DNA of 64,000 nucleotides from JAFDXJ01 sp039811225 (GCA_039811225.1 JBDHYG010000012.1:1-64000), one strand, 5' to 3'. Shown: positions 33,231 through 42,823, numbered from the stretch's first letter. The notes: generated by a model not told the origin, from the sequence alone. Numbers and translations: made by a program.

Positions 33231-33560
33231 ATGGAAAATTATCATTTATTCCCATTTACCAGTAAGGAACTGGCCGATAAAAAAGCAGCACTGGCTCCTA
33301 AGAACCTGGAAGCCTGGCGAAATTTCAGTAAAACAGTTTTTGAGGCAGGTGCATTAGATGAAAAAACAAAACAATTAGTGGCTATTGCCGTTGCGCATGT
33401 AACACAATGCCCGTACTGCATCCGGTCACATGCAAAAACGGCCCTACGGAAAGGCGCCAGCAAAGCAGAAATCATGGAAGCTATCTGGGTGGCAGCTGAA
33501 ATGCGCGCCGGTGCTGCTTATGCGCATGCCACTATTGCTATGGATGAAATGGAAAAGTAA
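33231..33560 (+). CDS. Carboxymuconolactone decarboxylase family protein (AhpD-like) 1
   Basis: A 109-residue AhpD-like protein with the redox motif C60-PY-C63 followed by H67 (CPYCIRSHAKTA), and the usual preceding LVAIAVAHVTQ helix. Members act as thiol-disulfide alkylhydroperoxidases or reductants, usually as trimers. I choose ATG 33231 (MENYHLF) because an earlier in-frame start would overlap the OsmC gene. Its neighbour at 33578 is a second, different copy. Confidence 0.9.
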   Translation: MENYHLFPFTSKELADKKAALAPKNLEAWRNFSKTVFEAGALDEKTKQLVAIAVAHVTQCPYCIRSHAKTALRKGASKAEIMEAIWVAAEMRAGAAYAHATIAMDEMEK

Positions 33561-33577
33561 AAAATTGAAAATAAAAA

Positions 33578-34027
33578 ATGAAAGCAAGATTAAATTATGC
33601 CGCGGTCGCACCAGGTGCTTTGGAAGCTATGATGGGAGTAGAAAACTATGTGCATCATACCAGCATAGAACCTTCCCTGTATGAACTGGTAAAAATCCGT
33701 GCTTCTCAAATTAATGGTTGTGCCTATTGCCTCGACATGCACACAAAAGATGCACGCAAGGCCGGTGAAACAGAACAACGCATTTATGCATTAAGCGCCT
33801 GGCGGGAAACACCCTTTTATTCGGAACGGGAACGGGCTGCCCTGGAATGGGCTGAAGCCTTAACACAAATTTCAAGCAATACTATTCCGGATGCATTGTA
33901 TGATTTGACCCGTAAACAGTTTAATGAAAAAGAACTGGTTGATTTAAGTATGGCAATTATTGCTATAAATGGCTGGAACCGGCTGGCGATCAGCTTCCGG
34001 ACAGTTCCCGGATCCTACAAAGGATAA
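33578..34027 (+). CDS. Carboxymuconolactone decarboxylase family protein (AhpD-like) 2
   Basis: A 149-residue AhpD-like protein. It carries C48-AY-C51 and H55 (INGCAYCLDMHTKDARK) followed by the family's ALSAWRETPFYSERERAALE. It resembles the alkylhydroperoxidase AhpD-core group more than copy 1. The two genes are 17 bp apart and end the island. A hairpin at 34054-34090 then separates it from the phosphatase-like gene. Confidence 0.92.
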   Translation: MKARLNYAAVAPGALEAMMGVENYVHHTSIEPSLYELVKIRASQINGCAYCLDMHTKDARKAGETEQRIYALSAWRETPFYSERERAALEWAEALTQISSNTIPDALYDLTRKQFNEKELVDLSMAIIAINGWNRLAISFRTVPGSYKG

Positions 34028-34053
34028 TGATTTTACGAAATAAAATTAAAGAA

Positions 34054-34090
34054 GGTGACAGGCTTGATTCTTTTGTATTGACCTGTCACC
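34054..34090 (+). terminator. Hairpin at the end of the stress island
   Basis: GGTGACAGG (34054-34062) and CCTGTCACC (34082-34090) pair perfectly around a 19-nt loop, 26 bp past the second AhpD-like stop. No T run follows, so termination strength is doubtful; it could also be an operator for the next gene. Confidence 0.45.
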
Positions 34091-34185
34091 CTCTCTTATA
34101 TAAGTTAGCTGCATACAGGCAATTAAATTTTATAAATGATTTGCCTGCTTTTTCAAATAATTTATTTTTACCAAAAAAATTTTCA

Positions 34186-35286
34186 ATGCGACTTAAATTA
34201 TATGTTGTAACAGCAGCCTGTTTTCTTTCCTTCTTAGCTTTTTCCCAATCTGCCGGTAAGACCAAAAATGTGGTGGCCATCTTAATCGATGGGTATCGCT
34301 GGCAGGAGTTGTTTAATGGTTCTGACCGGGCATTTATGAAAACAACAAATGTGAAAGAAGATGCATTAGAAGTGGCAAACGACAAATATTGGTCCGAAGA
34401 TAAATATGCCCGACGCCAGAAACTGATGCCCTTTACCTGGAAAGTCATTGCCAAAAATGGCCAGATTTATGGCAACCGGGATTATGGCAATAAAGTAAAT
34501 GTAGCCAACCCTTATTGGATATCGTATCCCGGCCGTGCGGAGGTTTTAAGTGGCTTTGTAGATCCCGCTATTAATTCTAATGGATATGGCTCCAATCCGA
34601 ATACAAATGTTCTTGAATATATTGATGGGAAAAAGGAGTTCACCGGTAAGGTGGTCACTTTTGCCTGTTGGTCGGCTACCGGGCGATGCCTGCATAAAGA
34701 GAGCAGCGATATGCTCATCAGTGTGCCCTGGGATAATATTGAAGGCGAAAATTTAACCGAAGCAGAAATCCTGGCCAATGAAATGCAACAATTCATCCCC
34801 CGCATTTATGGAGAGGATGAACGCCTGGATGCCAATGTCTATGCCCTGGCTAAATCCTATATTTTAGCCAAACATCCCCGTGTTACGTATCTCGACTTTG
34901 GAGATGTAGATGAATATGCACATGCCGGCGATTACAATGGCTACCTCGATGATATCCATAACCTGGATGCGATGATTGGAAATTTATGGAATACCATGCA
35001 GGCCGACCCTTTTTATAAAGACAATACCACATTCTTCATTTTCCCGGATCATGGCAGAGGGATAGGAAGCGAGTGGACTTCACATGGCAGTAGCATTGCA
35101 CATAGTGATGAAACCTGGTTTATGGTTATGGGACCTGATACCAAACCATTAGGGGAAATGACCAATAAACAACAATTATATCAAACGCAATATGCGGCAA
35201 CTATCGCGGCCATACTGGGTTTGAATTATCATGTTCAAGGTAAAACCATCGGTGAAAAAATTCAACGGGTTTTACCGAAAGAATAG
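34186..35286 (+). CDS. Secreted alkaline phosphatase superfamily protein
   Basis: A 366-residue exported protein of the alkaline phosphatase/phosphodiesterase/sulfatase superfamily. ATG 34186 gives a clear signal peptide (MRLKLYVVTAACFLSFLAFS); 53 extra in-frame codons upstream would bury it. Metal-site regions are VVAILIDGYRWQELF near the N-terminus, TYLDFGDVDEYAHAGDY (about residue 232 on) and FIFPDHGRG with a later H (GSSIAH). The nucleophile would be in the YPGRAE stretch and is not certain. Its substrate is unknown. A strong terminator follows. Confidence 0.8.
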   Translation: MRLKLYVVTAACFLSFLAFSQSAGKTKNVVAILIDGYRWQELFNGSDRAFMKTTNVKEDALEVANDKYWSEDKYARRQKLMPFTWKVIAKNGQIYGNRDYGNKVNVANPYWISYPGRAEVLSGFVDPAINSNGYGSNPNTNVLEYIDGKKEFTGKVVTFACWSATGRCLHKESSDMLISVPWDNIEGENLTEAEILANEMQQFIPRIYGEDERLDANVYALAKSYILAKHPRVTYLDFGDVDEYAHAGDYNGYLDDIHNLDAMIGNLWNTMQADPFYKDNTTFFIFPDHGRGIGSEWTSHGSSIAHSDETWFMVMGPDTKPLGEMTNKQQLYQTQYAATIAAILGLNYHVQGKTIGEKIQRVLPKE

Positions 35287-35308
35287 GAAGAAATGATTGC
35301 ACTAAATC

Positions 35309-35337
35309 AAAAGGCCTTCCGAATGGGAAGGCCTTTT
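35309..35337 (+). terminator. Bidirectional terminator between the phosphatase gene and tRNA-Ser
   Basis: AAAAGGCCTTCC and GGAAGGCCTTTT pair perfectly (12 bp) around a 5-nt loop, with T runs on both strands. It can end the phosphatase transcript from the left and the tRNA-Ser transcript from the right. Confidence 0.9.
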
Positions 35338-35338
35338 G

Positions 35339-35427
35339 CGGTGAGGGAGGGATTCGAACCCTCGGTACAGTTTAACCCGTACGGCAGTTTAGCAAACTAC
35401 TGATTTCAGCCACTCATCCACCTCACC
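35339..35427 (-). tRNA. tRNA-Ser (anticodon GCU)
   Basis: An 89-nt class II tRNA on the minus strand. Acceptor GGTGAGG pairs with CCTCACC, the discriminator is G as expected for serine, and the anticodon loop TTGCTAA gives GCU. There is a long variable arm, and a standard T arm (GAGGG-TTCGAAT-CCCTC). CCA is not encoded. A full promoter precedes it. Confidence 0.95.
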
Positions 35428-35447
35428 CTGTTGCTGATTAAGGGTTG

Positions 35448-35477
35448 CAAAAATAGGGGGAACAAGCTAATTTTCAA
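35448..35477 (-). promoter_or_regulatory. tRNA-Ser promoter (TTG, 19-bp spacer, TATTTTTG)
   Basis: On the minus strand TTG (35477-35475) and TATTTTTG (35455-35448) are 19 bp apart, a full match to the Bacteroidota consensus. The tRNA begins 20 bp after the -7 box. Confidence 0.8.
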
Positions 35478-35528
35478 AAATTAAAGAGTAACAAAAAAAA
35501 TCAATGGTGAAAATTTTCCCTGCCGGCT

Positions 35529-36959
35529 TTACATGGAAGCTAATTGCACTTTTTGCGTTAACTCCATCACATTTTCCCGGAAAATGGAATCGGTATCCAT
35601 CAGGTTTTTTACGGTCTGGCAGCTATGAATAACCGTAGTATGATCGCGCCCGCCAAAATGCTCCCCAATGGTTTTCAACGAATTTTTTGTAAAGCCTTTT
35701 GCCAGGTACATACTGATCTGACGGGCCTGGACGATTTCCCGTTTCCGGGTTTTATGCATCAGGCGTTCATAGGGCACATCAAAAAATTCACAGACCATTT
35801 TCTGAATGGTATCAATGGTGATTTCCTTGGAACTGGTACGAACAAAATTGCGTAAAACTTTCTTGGCCAGGTCCAGGTCAATTTCCCGCTTATTGAGAGA
35901 AGACTGGGCAAGCAGGGAAATCAGGGCACCTTCCAGTTCTCGCACATTGGTACTTATATTATAGGCAACATATTTCACTACTTCAGCCGGCATCTCCAGT
36001 CCGTCATTTTTCATTTTCCGCTCCAGTATTTCGATGCGGGTCTCATAATCCGGCACTTGTAAATCAGCACTTAACCCCCAACGGAAACGGCTCAATAAAC
36101 GCTCCTGCATACCATCCAGGTCTTTTGGAGATTTATCTGATGTGAGGATCAGTTGCTTTCCACTTTGATGCAAATGATTGAAAATAGCAAAAAATGCATC
36201 CTGGCTTTTTTCAGCCCTTGCAAAAAATTGCACATCATCAATAATTAACACATCGATGAGTTGATAAAAATGTATGAAATCATTGATGGCATTATTCCGG
36301 CTATGATCCTGGAACTGGTTAATAAATTTTTCACTACTTACATATAATACCACTTTATGCGGGTAGAGCTTTTTCACTTCATTTCCGATTGCCTGTGCTA
36401 TATGTGTCTTCCCCAGGCCTACCCCACCATAAATAACCAATGGATTGAATGAACTGCCACCCGGCTTTTCAGAAACCGTTTTTCCGGCCCTGCTGGCAAC
36501 CCGGTTGCAATCCCCTTCTATAAACTGATCAAATGTGTAAGAGACATTCAACTGCGGATCAATTTGCATTTTCTTCAACCCCGGAATCACAAATGGATTT
36601 TTTACCGGATTATTAATCACAAGTGGAAAATCCATTTCATTATGACTATAAAAACGTGCTTCACTGGCTGGTATATCCATACTTCCCTGGCGACCTTTAT
36701 TGCCACTGTCCACCATGATTCGATATTCGAGCCGTGCCTCTTTACCTAATTCACGTTTCAATGTTTTAGCAAGCAGGGAAACAAAATGTTCTTCGAGGTA
36801 TTCAAAGAAAAACTGGCTGGGTACTTGTATTAAGAGAATATTTCCATTTAAAGCGATGGGCTCAATCGGCTCAAACCATGTTTTGTAATGCTGCCATTCA
36901 ACAATGTCTTTGATTATTTTTAAACAATTGGTCCAAACAGAATTCGCAGTTTTAGTCAT
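35529..36959 (-). CDS. dnaA: Chromosomal replication initiator DnaA
   Basis: A 476-residue DnaA. Domain I (about 1-95) is followed by a linker, the AAA+ domain with Walker A GGVGLGKTH (near residue 178) and Walker B LIIDDVQF, then the sensor region NISTNVREL. The C-terminal DNA-binding domain has the signature GGRDHTTVIHSCQTV (about 443-457). It binds DnaA boxes and opens oriC. Two box-like sites lie in the AT-rich region upstream (37133 and 37179), fitting autoregulation or a nearby origin. Unlike in many bacteria, dnaN is not adjacent. Confidence 0.97.
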   Translation of the reverse strand: MTKTANSVWTNCLKIIKDIVEWQHYKTWFEPIEPIALNGNILLIQVPSQFFFEYLEEHFVSLLAKTLKRELGKEARLEYRIMVDSGNKGRQGSMDIPASEARFYSHNEMDFPLVINNPVKNPFVIPGLKKMQIDPQLNVSYTFDQFIEGDCNRVASRAGKTVSEKPGGSSFNPLVIYGGVGLGKTHIAQAIGNEVKKLYPHKVVLYVSSEKFINQFQDHSRNNAINDFIHFYQLIDVLIIDDVQFFARAEKSQDAFFAIFNHLHQSGKQLILTSDKSPKDLDGMQERLLSRFRWGLSADLQVPDYETRIEILERKMKNDGLEMPAEVVKYVAYNISTNVRELEGALISLLAQSSLNKREIDLDLAKKVLRNFVRTSSKEITIDTIQKMVCEFFDVPYERLMHKTRKREIVQARQISMYLAKGFTKNSLKTIGEHFGGRDHTTVIHSCQTVKNLMDTDSIFRENVMELTQKVQLASM

Positions 36960-37490
36960 AGCTTTATTGGATATTTTTATTCATTTTTTTTAAAAATTAT
37001 TTGAAAAAAACAGTTAAGAATTGTTCTCTCCAGATGAGAAAACGAATATCAAATTTTTATGTTGAAAAAAAAATTTTTTAATTTCTCTTTTTTATTCCTA
37101 TGGCAACAAGTTAGCCTTTTCTTTTCGATTTTTTATACACAATGACCACAAAAAAAAATCAATGTTTTTTAAAAGCATTGATACACAATACAATCAGTTC
37201 TGATGTGAAAAAAAATTTTTTTTACCTGTATTTAAAAAATAAATTTTTGGAAATATGAACTCTTTATCTTACGTGAAAAATTACGGATCGATTTTTTTCC
37301 TGTTTTTATGTTCCTTCATAATATTTTTACATATCAGTATAAAAAGTGGTTTGCATGAAAAAATTAGTATGCATTATTCAACCATCGCTTGTAATGCCCG
37401 GCACACAAGCACTTCAGGTAGTTTCATTTTGCCAATGATTTTTTTTCTTTTTTTACTGAATAATTTTTTTACTGGTTGATCCGATTGGTC
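36960..37490 (+). other. AT-rich region upstream of dnaA with DnaA-box-like sites (possible oriC)
   Basis: 531 bp of very AT-rich DNA with many A and T tracts. TTATACACA (37133-37141) fits the relaxed DnaA box TTATnCACA, and TGATACACA (37179-37187) differs at one base. Both read ATACACAAT on the plus strand, 46 bp apart. An imperfect hairpin with TCAATG/CATTGA arms lies between them (37159-37181). A 74-codon ORF (37255-37479) is low-complexity and unconvincing. An origin or dnaA control region is the best reading, not proven. Confidence 0.4.
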
Positions 37491-39092
37491 ATGCAAAAAA
37501 AATTACAACTTAAACTGGCACCTGCTGCCGCGGCTAACCCGGAAATAATCCGGGAAACAATTGCCGTGGAACTTCAGGTACAACCGGATGATGTTTCCGG
37601 ATTTCACATTCTTAAAAAATCTATTGATAGCAGGAGCAAAAATCCATTTGTACTACTACAAGTGGAAGCCTTTATTAATGAACCATTTTATCAAAGAGAA
37701 ATACAAACGCCTGTTTGGAAACCAGTACATCATGCTACCAAAAAGGTGTGTGTCATTGGTGTCGGGCCGGCCGGATTATTTGCTGCCTTACGATTGATCG
37801 AACAGGGTATTAAACCTATCCTTTTTGAAAGAGGAAAAAATGTAAAGGAACGAAGAAGAGACCTGGCCTCTTTAAATAAAAAAGGTATTTTAAATACCGA
37901 AAGCAATTATTGTTTTGGGGAAGGGGGCGCCGGAACATATAGTGATGGTAAACTTTATACGCGTAGTAAAAAAAGAGGAAATATCAACCGGATTTTGAAC
38001 ATCCTACATCATGCTGGGGCACCGGAAAATATTTTATTTGATGCGCATCCTCATATTGGTACCAATAAATTGCCCGCCATCATCACCACTATCCGGGAAA
38101 CAATTTTGCATTATGGCGGGGAAATTCATTTTGAAAAAAAACTGACCGGTTTTGAAATCCAAAACAATAAAATAAAAAAAATCCGGCTGCATACGGATGA
38201 AAAAATGGATGTAACAAATGTTATCCTCGCCACCGGCCATTCAGCCAGTGATATATTTGAAATATTACACCGGCAACATATTGCCCTTGCAGCCAAACCT
38301 TTCGCATTAGGCGTACGTATAGAACATCCGCAATCGCTCATTAATACATTGCAATACCATGCAGCTACGACTGATCCCTTTTTACCACCGGCCAGTTATA
38401 GCCTGGTTACACAAGTGCGGGAACGGGGTGTTTTTAGTTTTTGTATGTGCCCCGGCGGTATCATTGCGCCGGCGGCAACACATGCCGGCCAGTTAGTGGT
38501 CAATGGCTGGAGCCCAAGTAAACGAAATAATCCTTTTGCCAATAGTGGCATCGTGGTAGAAGTTACCATTCCGGATGCACTTGCCTGGATGAAGTCACAA
38601 AAACAAATACCAAACAATTTGGATGCACACCATCCCCTACTTCTCTTGTATTTCCAGGCTATGGTAGAAAAAGCTGCTTTTGCTGCCGGTGGCGGAAACT
38701 TTGTAGCACCGGCGCAACGTATGGCGGATTTTTGTGCTCATACATTTTCCACTTCTTTACCTCCATGTAGTTATGTACCTGGCGTACAATCTGCCGTACT
38801 AAATGATGTTCTCCCCTCCTTTATTAGTAAATCTTTACAGGAAGCATTTCTTAAATTCGGTGAGAACAAACGGAATCGCTCAGGCAATAGCTATTTTACC
38901 AATGAAGCAATTGTTGTGGCTACCGAAAGCCGCACATCTTCTCCAGTGCGTATTCCGCGATTACCGGATCGACTGCATCATCCGGTTATCCACAATTTAT
39001 ATCCCTGTGGTGAAGGTGCCGGCTATGCCGGTGGTATTGTTAGCGCTGCTATGGACGGTGAAAAAGTGGCAGATGCCATTGCACAGCAGTGA
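37491..39092 (+). CDS. NAD(P)/FAD-dependent oxidoreductase (COG2509-like)
   Basis: A 533-residue flavoprotein. An N-terminal region of about 80 residues (KLQLKLAPAAAANPEII onward) precedes the dinucleotide-binding motif GVGPAGLFAALRLIEQG (near residue 88) with FERGKN ending the second strand. EGGAGTYSDGKLYTR and the C-terminal PCGEGAGYAGGIVSAAMDG are family hallmarks of uncharacterised FAD-dependent dehydrogenases. I use ATG 37491; an in-frame TTG five codons earlier is less likely. The reaction is unknown. Confidence 0.88.
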   Translation: MQKKLQLKLAPAAAANPEIIRETIAVELQVQPDDVSGFHILKKSIDSRSKNPFVLLQVEAFINEPFYQREIQTPVWKPVHHATKKVCVIGVGPAGLFAALRLIEQGIKPILFERGKNVKERRRDLASLNKKGILNTESNYCFGEGGAGTYSDGKLYTRSKKRGNINRILNILHHAGAPENILFDAHPHIGTNKLPAIITTIRETILHYGGEIHFEKKLTGFEIQNNKIKKIRLHTDEKMDVTNVILATGHSASDIFEILHRQHIALAAKPFALGVRIEHPQSLINTLQYHAATTDPFLPPASYSLVTQVRERGVFSFCMCPGGIIAPAATHAGQLVVNGWSPSKRNNPFANSGIVVEVTIPDALAWMKSQKQIPNNLDAHHPLLLLYFQAMVEKAAFAAGGGNFVAPAQRMADFCAHTFSTSLPPCSYVPGVQSAVLNDVLPSFISKSLQEAFLKFGENKRNRSGNSYFTNEAIVVATESRTSSPVRIPRLPDRLHHPVIHNLYPCGEGAGYAGGIVSAAMDGEKVADAIAQQ

Positions 39093-39150
39093 TTGCTCTG
39101 ATATAACATGCCTTTAGGATTCTTTCAGATTTTAACAACTATTCTCCCTT

Positions 39151-39158
39151 ACATTTGT
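39151..39158 (+). promoter_or_regulatory. -7 promoter box for the ABC transporter operon
   Basis: TACATTTG matches TAnnTTTG, 16 bp before the ABC ATPase start. No clear -33 TTG. Confidence 0.4.
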
Positions 39159-39174
39159 GCCTTAAATTTTTGCT

Positions 39175-40110
39175 ATGGCTTTACTGGAATTGCAACACCT
39201 GAAAAAATATTATGCCACGCAGAAAGCCGTGGATGATATCAGTTTCTCTTTGGAACCAGGCAGCATCTTTGGTCTGCTGGGCCCCAATGGTGCGGGCAAG
39301 ACAACCCTGTTACGTATGATAACCGGCATCTTTTATTGTGATGACGGAAATATATTATTTGAAGGGCAACCATTTAATCCCCAAAGGGATATTATTAAAA
39401 TCGGTTATATGCCCGAAGAAAGGGGATTGTATAAAAAAATGAAAATTGGTGAACAAGCTTTATACCTGGCGCAATTAAAAGGGATGTCCCGGCACGATGC
39501 AATGGAGAAAGTAAAATACTGGTTCAACCGCCTGGATATGCAAAGCTGGTGGAATAAAAAAGTGGAAGACCTGAGTAAGGGGATGGGGCAAAAATTACAG
39601 TTTGTAACGACCGTATTACATGATCCCAAACTAATCATCCTGGATGAACCTTTTAGCGGCCTGGACCCGATCAATGCCAACCTGATCAAAGACCAGATTT
39701 ATGACCTGGCACAAAAAGGAAGTACGATTATTTTCAGTACCCATCGCATGGAGCAGGTAGAAGAAATCTGTGACCATATTGTACTGATCAACCTGGGTAA
39801 AAAGATCCTGGATGGTTCTGTGCATGATGTGAAACAACAATTCAAGGAAAATGCTTTCCGCGTACAGTTGCGCCAGGCTCCCGAGCTGAATGGGGAGGCG
39901 CCATTTCAATTGCTAAATCAAAAAGACAATATCCTCACCGTAAAAATTAATGAAGGCCATACAGGCAATGATGTACTGCAATATTTTATTCATAAAGGCA
40001 TTCAAATAGATTCATTTAATGAAATGCTGCCATCCCTGAATGAAGTATTCATCAAATTAGTAGAAGGAACAAATGCTACCAGCCGGTCTTTCCAGGAAAT
40101 AGAAAAATAA
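39175..40110 (+). CDS. ABC transporter ATP-binding protein (NatA-like)
   Basis: A 311-residue ATPase of the ABC-2/NatA exporter type. Walker A is GPNGAGKTTLL (near residues 36-46), signature LSKGMGQKLQ, Walker B LIILDEPFSGLDP, and switch histidine in FSTHRMEQ. The C-terminal 80 residues form the extra domain typical of this group. It pairs with the permease gene 16 bp downstream. Substrate unknown; NatAB-type pumps export Na+ or other compounds. Confidence 0.94.
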   Translation: MALLELQHLKKYYATQKAVDDISFSLEPGSIFGLLGPNGAGKTTLLRMITGIFYCDDGNILFEGQPFNPQRDIIKIGYMPEERGLYKKMKIGEQALYLAQLKGMSRHDAMEKVKYWFNRLDMQSWWNKKVEDLSKGMGQKLQFVTTVLHDPKLIILDEPFSGLDPINANLIKDQIYDLAQKGSTIIFSTHRMEQVEEICDHIVLINLGKKILDGSVHDVKQQFKENAFRVQLRQAPELNGEAPFQLLNQKDNILTVKINEGHTGNDVLQYFIHKGIQIDSFNEMLPSLNEVFIKLVEGTNATSRSFQEIEK

Positions 40111-40126
40111 TTTAAAAAAACAGTGC

Positions 40127-41428
40127 ATGAATAAGATATTACTTATAGCAAAGCGTGAATTTTTAAGCCGGGTACAAAAGAAAACTTTTTTGCTTACCAC
40201 GATCTTGTTGCCATTGATCATTTTCGGCTTTTATGCCATGATTATTTATTTCTCGGTGAAACCCGGTGATAAAACAGCCATAGCTGTGATGGATAATGCC
40301 AATTTATTTAATGGCAAAATTGAAGGGGATAATGATATCAATTTTCACTTCTTACAAAATGAAACAGTAGAATCCCTGACGGAAAAAGTAAAAAAAGAAG
40401 AATATAATGGCTATATTTTTATTCCTAAAAGTATGGCGGTGACCGGTAAAGACAGTATCCAGGTGGTAACGGGAAAAAGTGCCGGCCTGATCACCCGGGA
40501 AACAATAAAGGAACTCATTAATAAAAGACTGGAAGAACAGCGGTTGCTATCATTGAATATTTCAAAAGCCGAATTGGATAGTGCCCAACAAGGTGTGAAA
40601 ATAAATTTTCCCACCATTCAAAATGCCGGTTCCAATGATGAAGGCAAAGAAACAGTTGGATACATAGTCGGGTATATTTCCGGTTTCCTGATTTATATTA
40701 TTTTATTTATTTATGGTACTATGGTCATGCGTGGTGTTATGGAAGAAAAAGTCAGCCGGATTGCCGAAGTGATTGTCAGCAGTGTGAAACCATTTCAACT
40801 GATGATGGGTAAAATCACCGGTATCGGGGCAGTGGGCCTGGTACAATTTATCATTTGGATTATCCTGGTAATCCTTACACGGGTGCTTGGTGCCATGTTA
40901 TTCCCTTCCTTATTTGGATCGGGACAAAGCCTGGATCAAATAAAAACAGTGGCCGATGATTCGGGTATGCTGCAAAGTATTTCTTTGATTGACTGGCCTA
41001 CGATTATCCTTTGTTTTATCTTTTATTTTCTGGGCGGTTATTTGCTGTATTCGGCGCTGTTTGCCGCAGTGGGCAGTGCCGTAAATGAAGATCCGCAGGA
41101 TGCACAAAGTTTAATGTTACCCATTACCATGCCGATCATTTTTGCTATTGTGATTATGACAAAAGCCGTTAATGACCCATCCAGTGGTCTCGCAGTATTT
41201 GGTAGTATTTTCCCATTAACATCCCCCATTGTAATGATCGCGCGTGTCGCGCATGGCGTACCAGATGTAGTCCCTTACTGGCAATTATTCTTAAGTGTGG
41301 CATTACTCATTCTCGGCTTCCTGGGTACCACCTGGCTGGCTGCCAAAATTTACCGGACAGGTATCCTTATGTATGGGAAAAAACCAACCTGGAAAGAATT
41401 GATGAAATGGGCTTTTCGTAAAAATTAA
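40127..41428 (+). CDS. ABC transporter permease (ABC-2 type, NatB-like)
   Basis: A 433-residue membrane protein with one N-terminal helix (about 19-42), a large extracytoplasmic region (about 43-180), then five or six helices. This is the ABC-2/NatB layout. The segment GVMEEKVSRIAEVIVSSVKP (about 205-224) is the coupling motif typical of the family. It forms an exporter with the ATPase 16 bp upstream. Confidence 0.92.
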   Translation: MNKILLIAKREFLSRVQKKTFLLTTILLPLIIFGFYAMIIYFSVKPGDKTAIAVMDNANLFNGKIEGDNDINFHFLQNETVESLTEKVKKEEYNGYIFIPKSMAVTGKDSIQVVTGKSAGLITRETIKELINKRLEEQRLLSLNISKAELDSAQQGVKINFPTIQNAGSNDEGKETVGYIVGYISGFLIYIILFIYGTMVMRGVMEEKVSRIAEVIVSSVKPFQLMMGKITGIGAVGLVQFIIWIILVILTRVLGAMLFPSLFGSGQSLDQIKTVADDSGMLQSISLIDWPTIILCFIFYFLGGYLLYSALFAAVGSAVNEDPQDAQSLMLPITMPIIFAIVIMTKAVNDPSSGLAVFGSIFPLTSPIVMIARVAHGVPDVVPYWQLFLSVALLILGFLGTTWLAAKIYRTGILMYGKKPTWKELMKWAFRKN

Positions 41429-41623
41429 TCCGGTACCGATTATATTTTAAATGGTATATGCATTTCCAGTTCAACAAACTTTGAAATAAATTGTTTTTTT
41501 GAAAACAGAAAAGTATTCTTTATTTCAAAAGGAATCCCTTAATATGGCAGGCTGAAAGAAAACTGTTTTTTCAAAACGTTCTTGCGGATCAAATGCGTAA
41601 CTTGCAAATTCTAAACTTTCATT

Positions 41624-42823
41624 ATGCGTACGTTAGATATCAGTACACGGGGCAAGGAAATGCCTGCATCCCCTATTCGTAAATTAGTACCTTTTGCCGA
41701 AGCCGCAAAGAAAAAAGGCACCCATGTATTTCATCTCAATATCGGCCAGCCGGATATTGAAACACCGGCTGTCATGTTGGATGCAGTACGGCATTCCGAT
41801 TTCAAAGTACTTGAATACAGCCACAGTGCGGGGATAGAAAGTTACCGGAATAAATTAGCCGAATACTATCATTCCGTAGGTATCCAGGTAGGTGCCCATG
41901 AGATCATTGTCACTACCGGTGGCTCTGAAGCTATATTATTTGGCTTTATGGCCTGTCTTGACCCGGGTGATGAAGTAATTATACCGGAACCATTTTATGC
42001 TAATTACAATGGCTTTGCCATAGCGGCCGGTGTAAAAGTAGTACCGGTAACCGCACATATCGAAAATGGTTTTGCGCTTCCACCGATTGAAGATTTTGAA
42101 AAACTCATTACGCCACGAACACGGGCTATTATTATTTGTAATCCCAATAACCCAACCGGTTATTTATACAGCCGGGCGGAACTGGAGGTCCTGAAGCAAA
42201 TTATTTTGAAACATAATTTATACCTCTTTTCAGATGAAGCATACCGGGAATTTTGTTATGAAGGCGCACATTTCAGTGCCATGATGCTCGATGAGGTAAA
42301 AGACCATATTGTGCTGATGGATACCATCAGCAAACGGTACAGCGCTTGTGGTGCACGTATTGGAGCATTCATCACACACAATAAATTATTATTGGATGCG
42401 GCATTAAAATTTGCCCAGGCAAGATTGAGCCCTCCCACATTTGGGCAAATTGCCGGAGAGGCTGCAATCGGTTTACCGGCAAATTATTTTGATAAAACTA
42501 AAGCACAATACAATGAACGCCGGGACGTATTGGTAAAAAGATTGAATGAAATGGAAGGGGTATTTTGTCCTAATCCTGGGGGCGCTTTTTATGCCATGGC
42601 TAAATTACCCATAGATGATTCAGATGAATTTTGTCGTTGGCTCCTGGAAGATTTTCAATATAAAAATCAGACCGTCATGCTGGCACCGGCTACCGGATTT
42701 TACAGTTCAAAGGGATTGGGAAAACAGGAAGTGCGCCTGGCATATGTTCTAAACCGGGAAGATATACATGCCGCTATGGATTGCCTGCAAGAAGCTTTAA
42801 AAGTATATCCCGGGAAAGTATAA
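41624..42823 (+). CDS. PLP-dependent aminotransferase, class I/II
   Basis: A 399-residue aspartate-aminotransferase-fold enzyme. The cofactor lysine is in DTISKRYSACGARIG (near residue 236), and IICNPNNPTGYLYS provides the phosphate/pyridine contacts. The conserved arginine for the substrate carboxylate is in KQEVRLAYVL near the C-terminus. Length is normal. The amino-acid substrate cannot be fixed from sequence. It starts about 200 bp after the permease and lies upstream of the tRNA-Met gene. Confidence 0.92.
   Translation: MRTLDISTRGKEMPASPIRKLVPFAEAAKKKGTHVFHLNIGQPDIETPAVMLDAVRHSDFKVLEYSHSAGIESYRNKLAEYYHSVGIQVGAHEIIVTTGGSEAILFGFMACLDPGDEVIIPEPFYANYNGFAIAAGVKVVPVTAHIENGFALPPIEDFEKLITPRTRAIIICNPNNPTGYLYSRAELEVLKQIILKHNLYLFSDEAYREFCYEGAHFSAMMLDEVKDHIVLMDTISKRYSACGARIGAFITHNKLLLDAALKFAQARLSPPTFGQIAGEAAIGLPANYFDKTKAQYNERRDVLVKRLNEMEGVFCPNPGGAFYAMAKLPIDDSDEFCRWLLEDFQYKNQTVMLAPATGFYSSKGLGKQEVRLAYVLNREDIHAAMDCLQEALKVYPGKV

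Noticed and set aside
34027..34185. N-terminal extension of the secreted phosphatase
   Set aside because: The 53 codons before ATG 34186 include the hairpin at 34054-34090 and would bury a clear signal peptide.
37255..37479. 74-codon ORF upstream of the FAD protein
   Set aside because: Low-complexity Phe/Leu/Ser-rich sequence from an AT-rich region, no promoter box, no recognisable family; the region fits a dnaA control area better.
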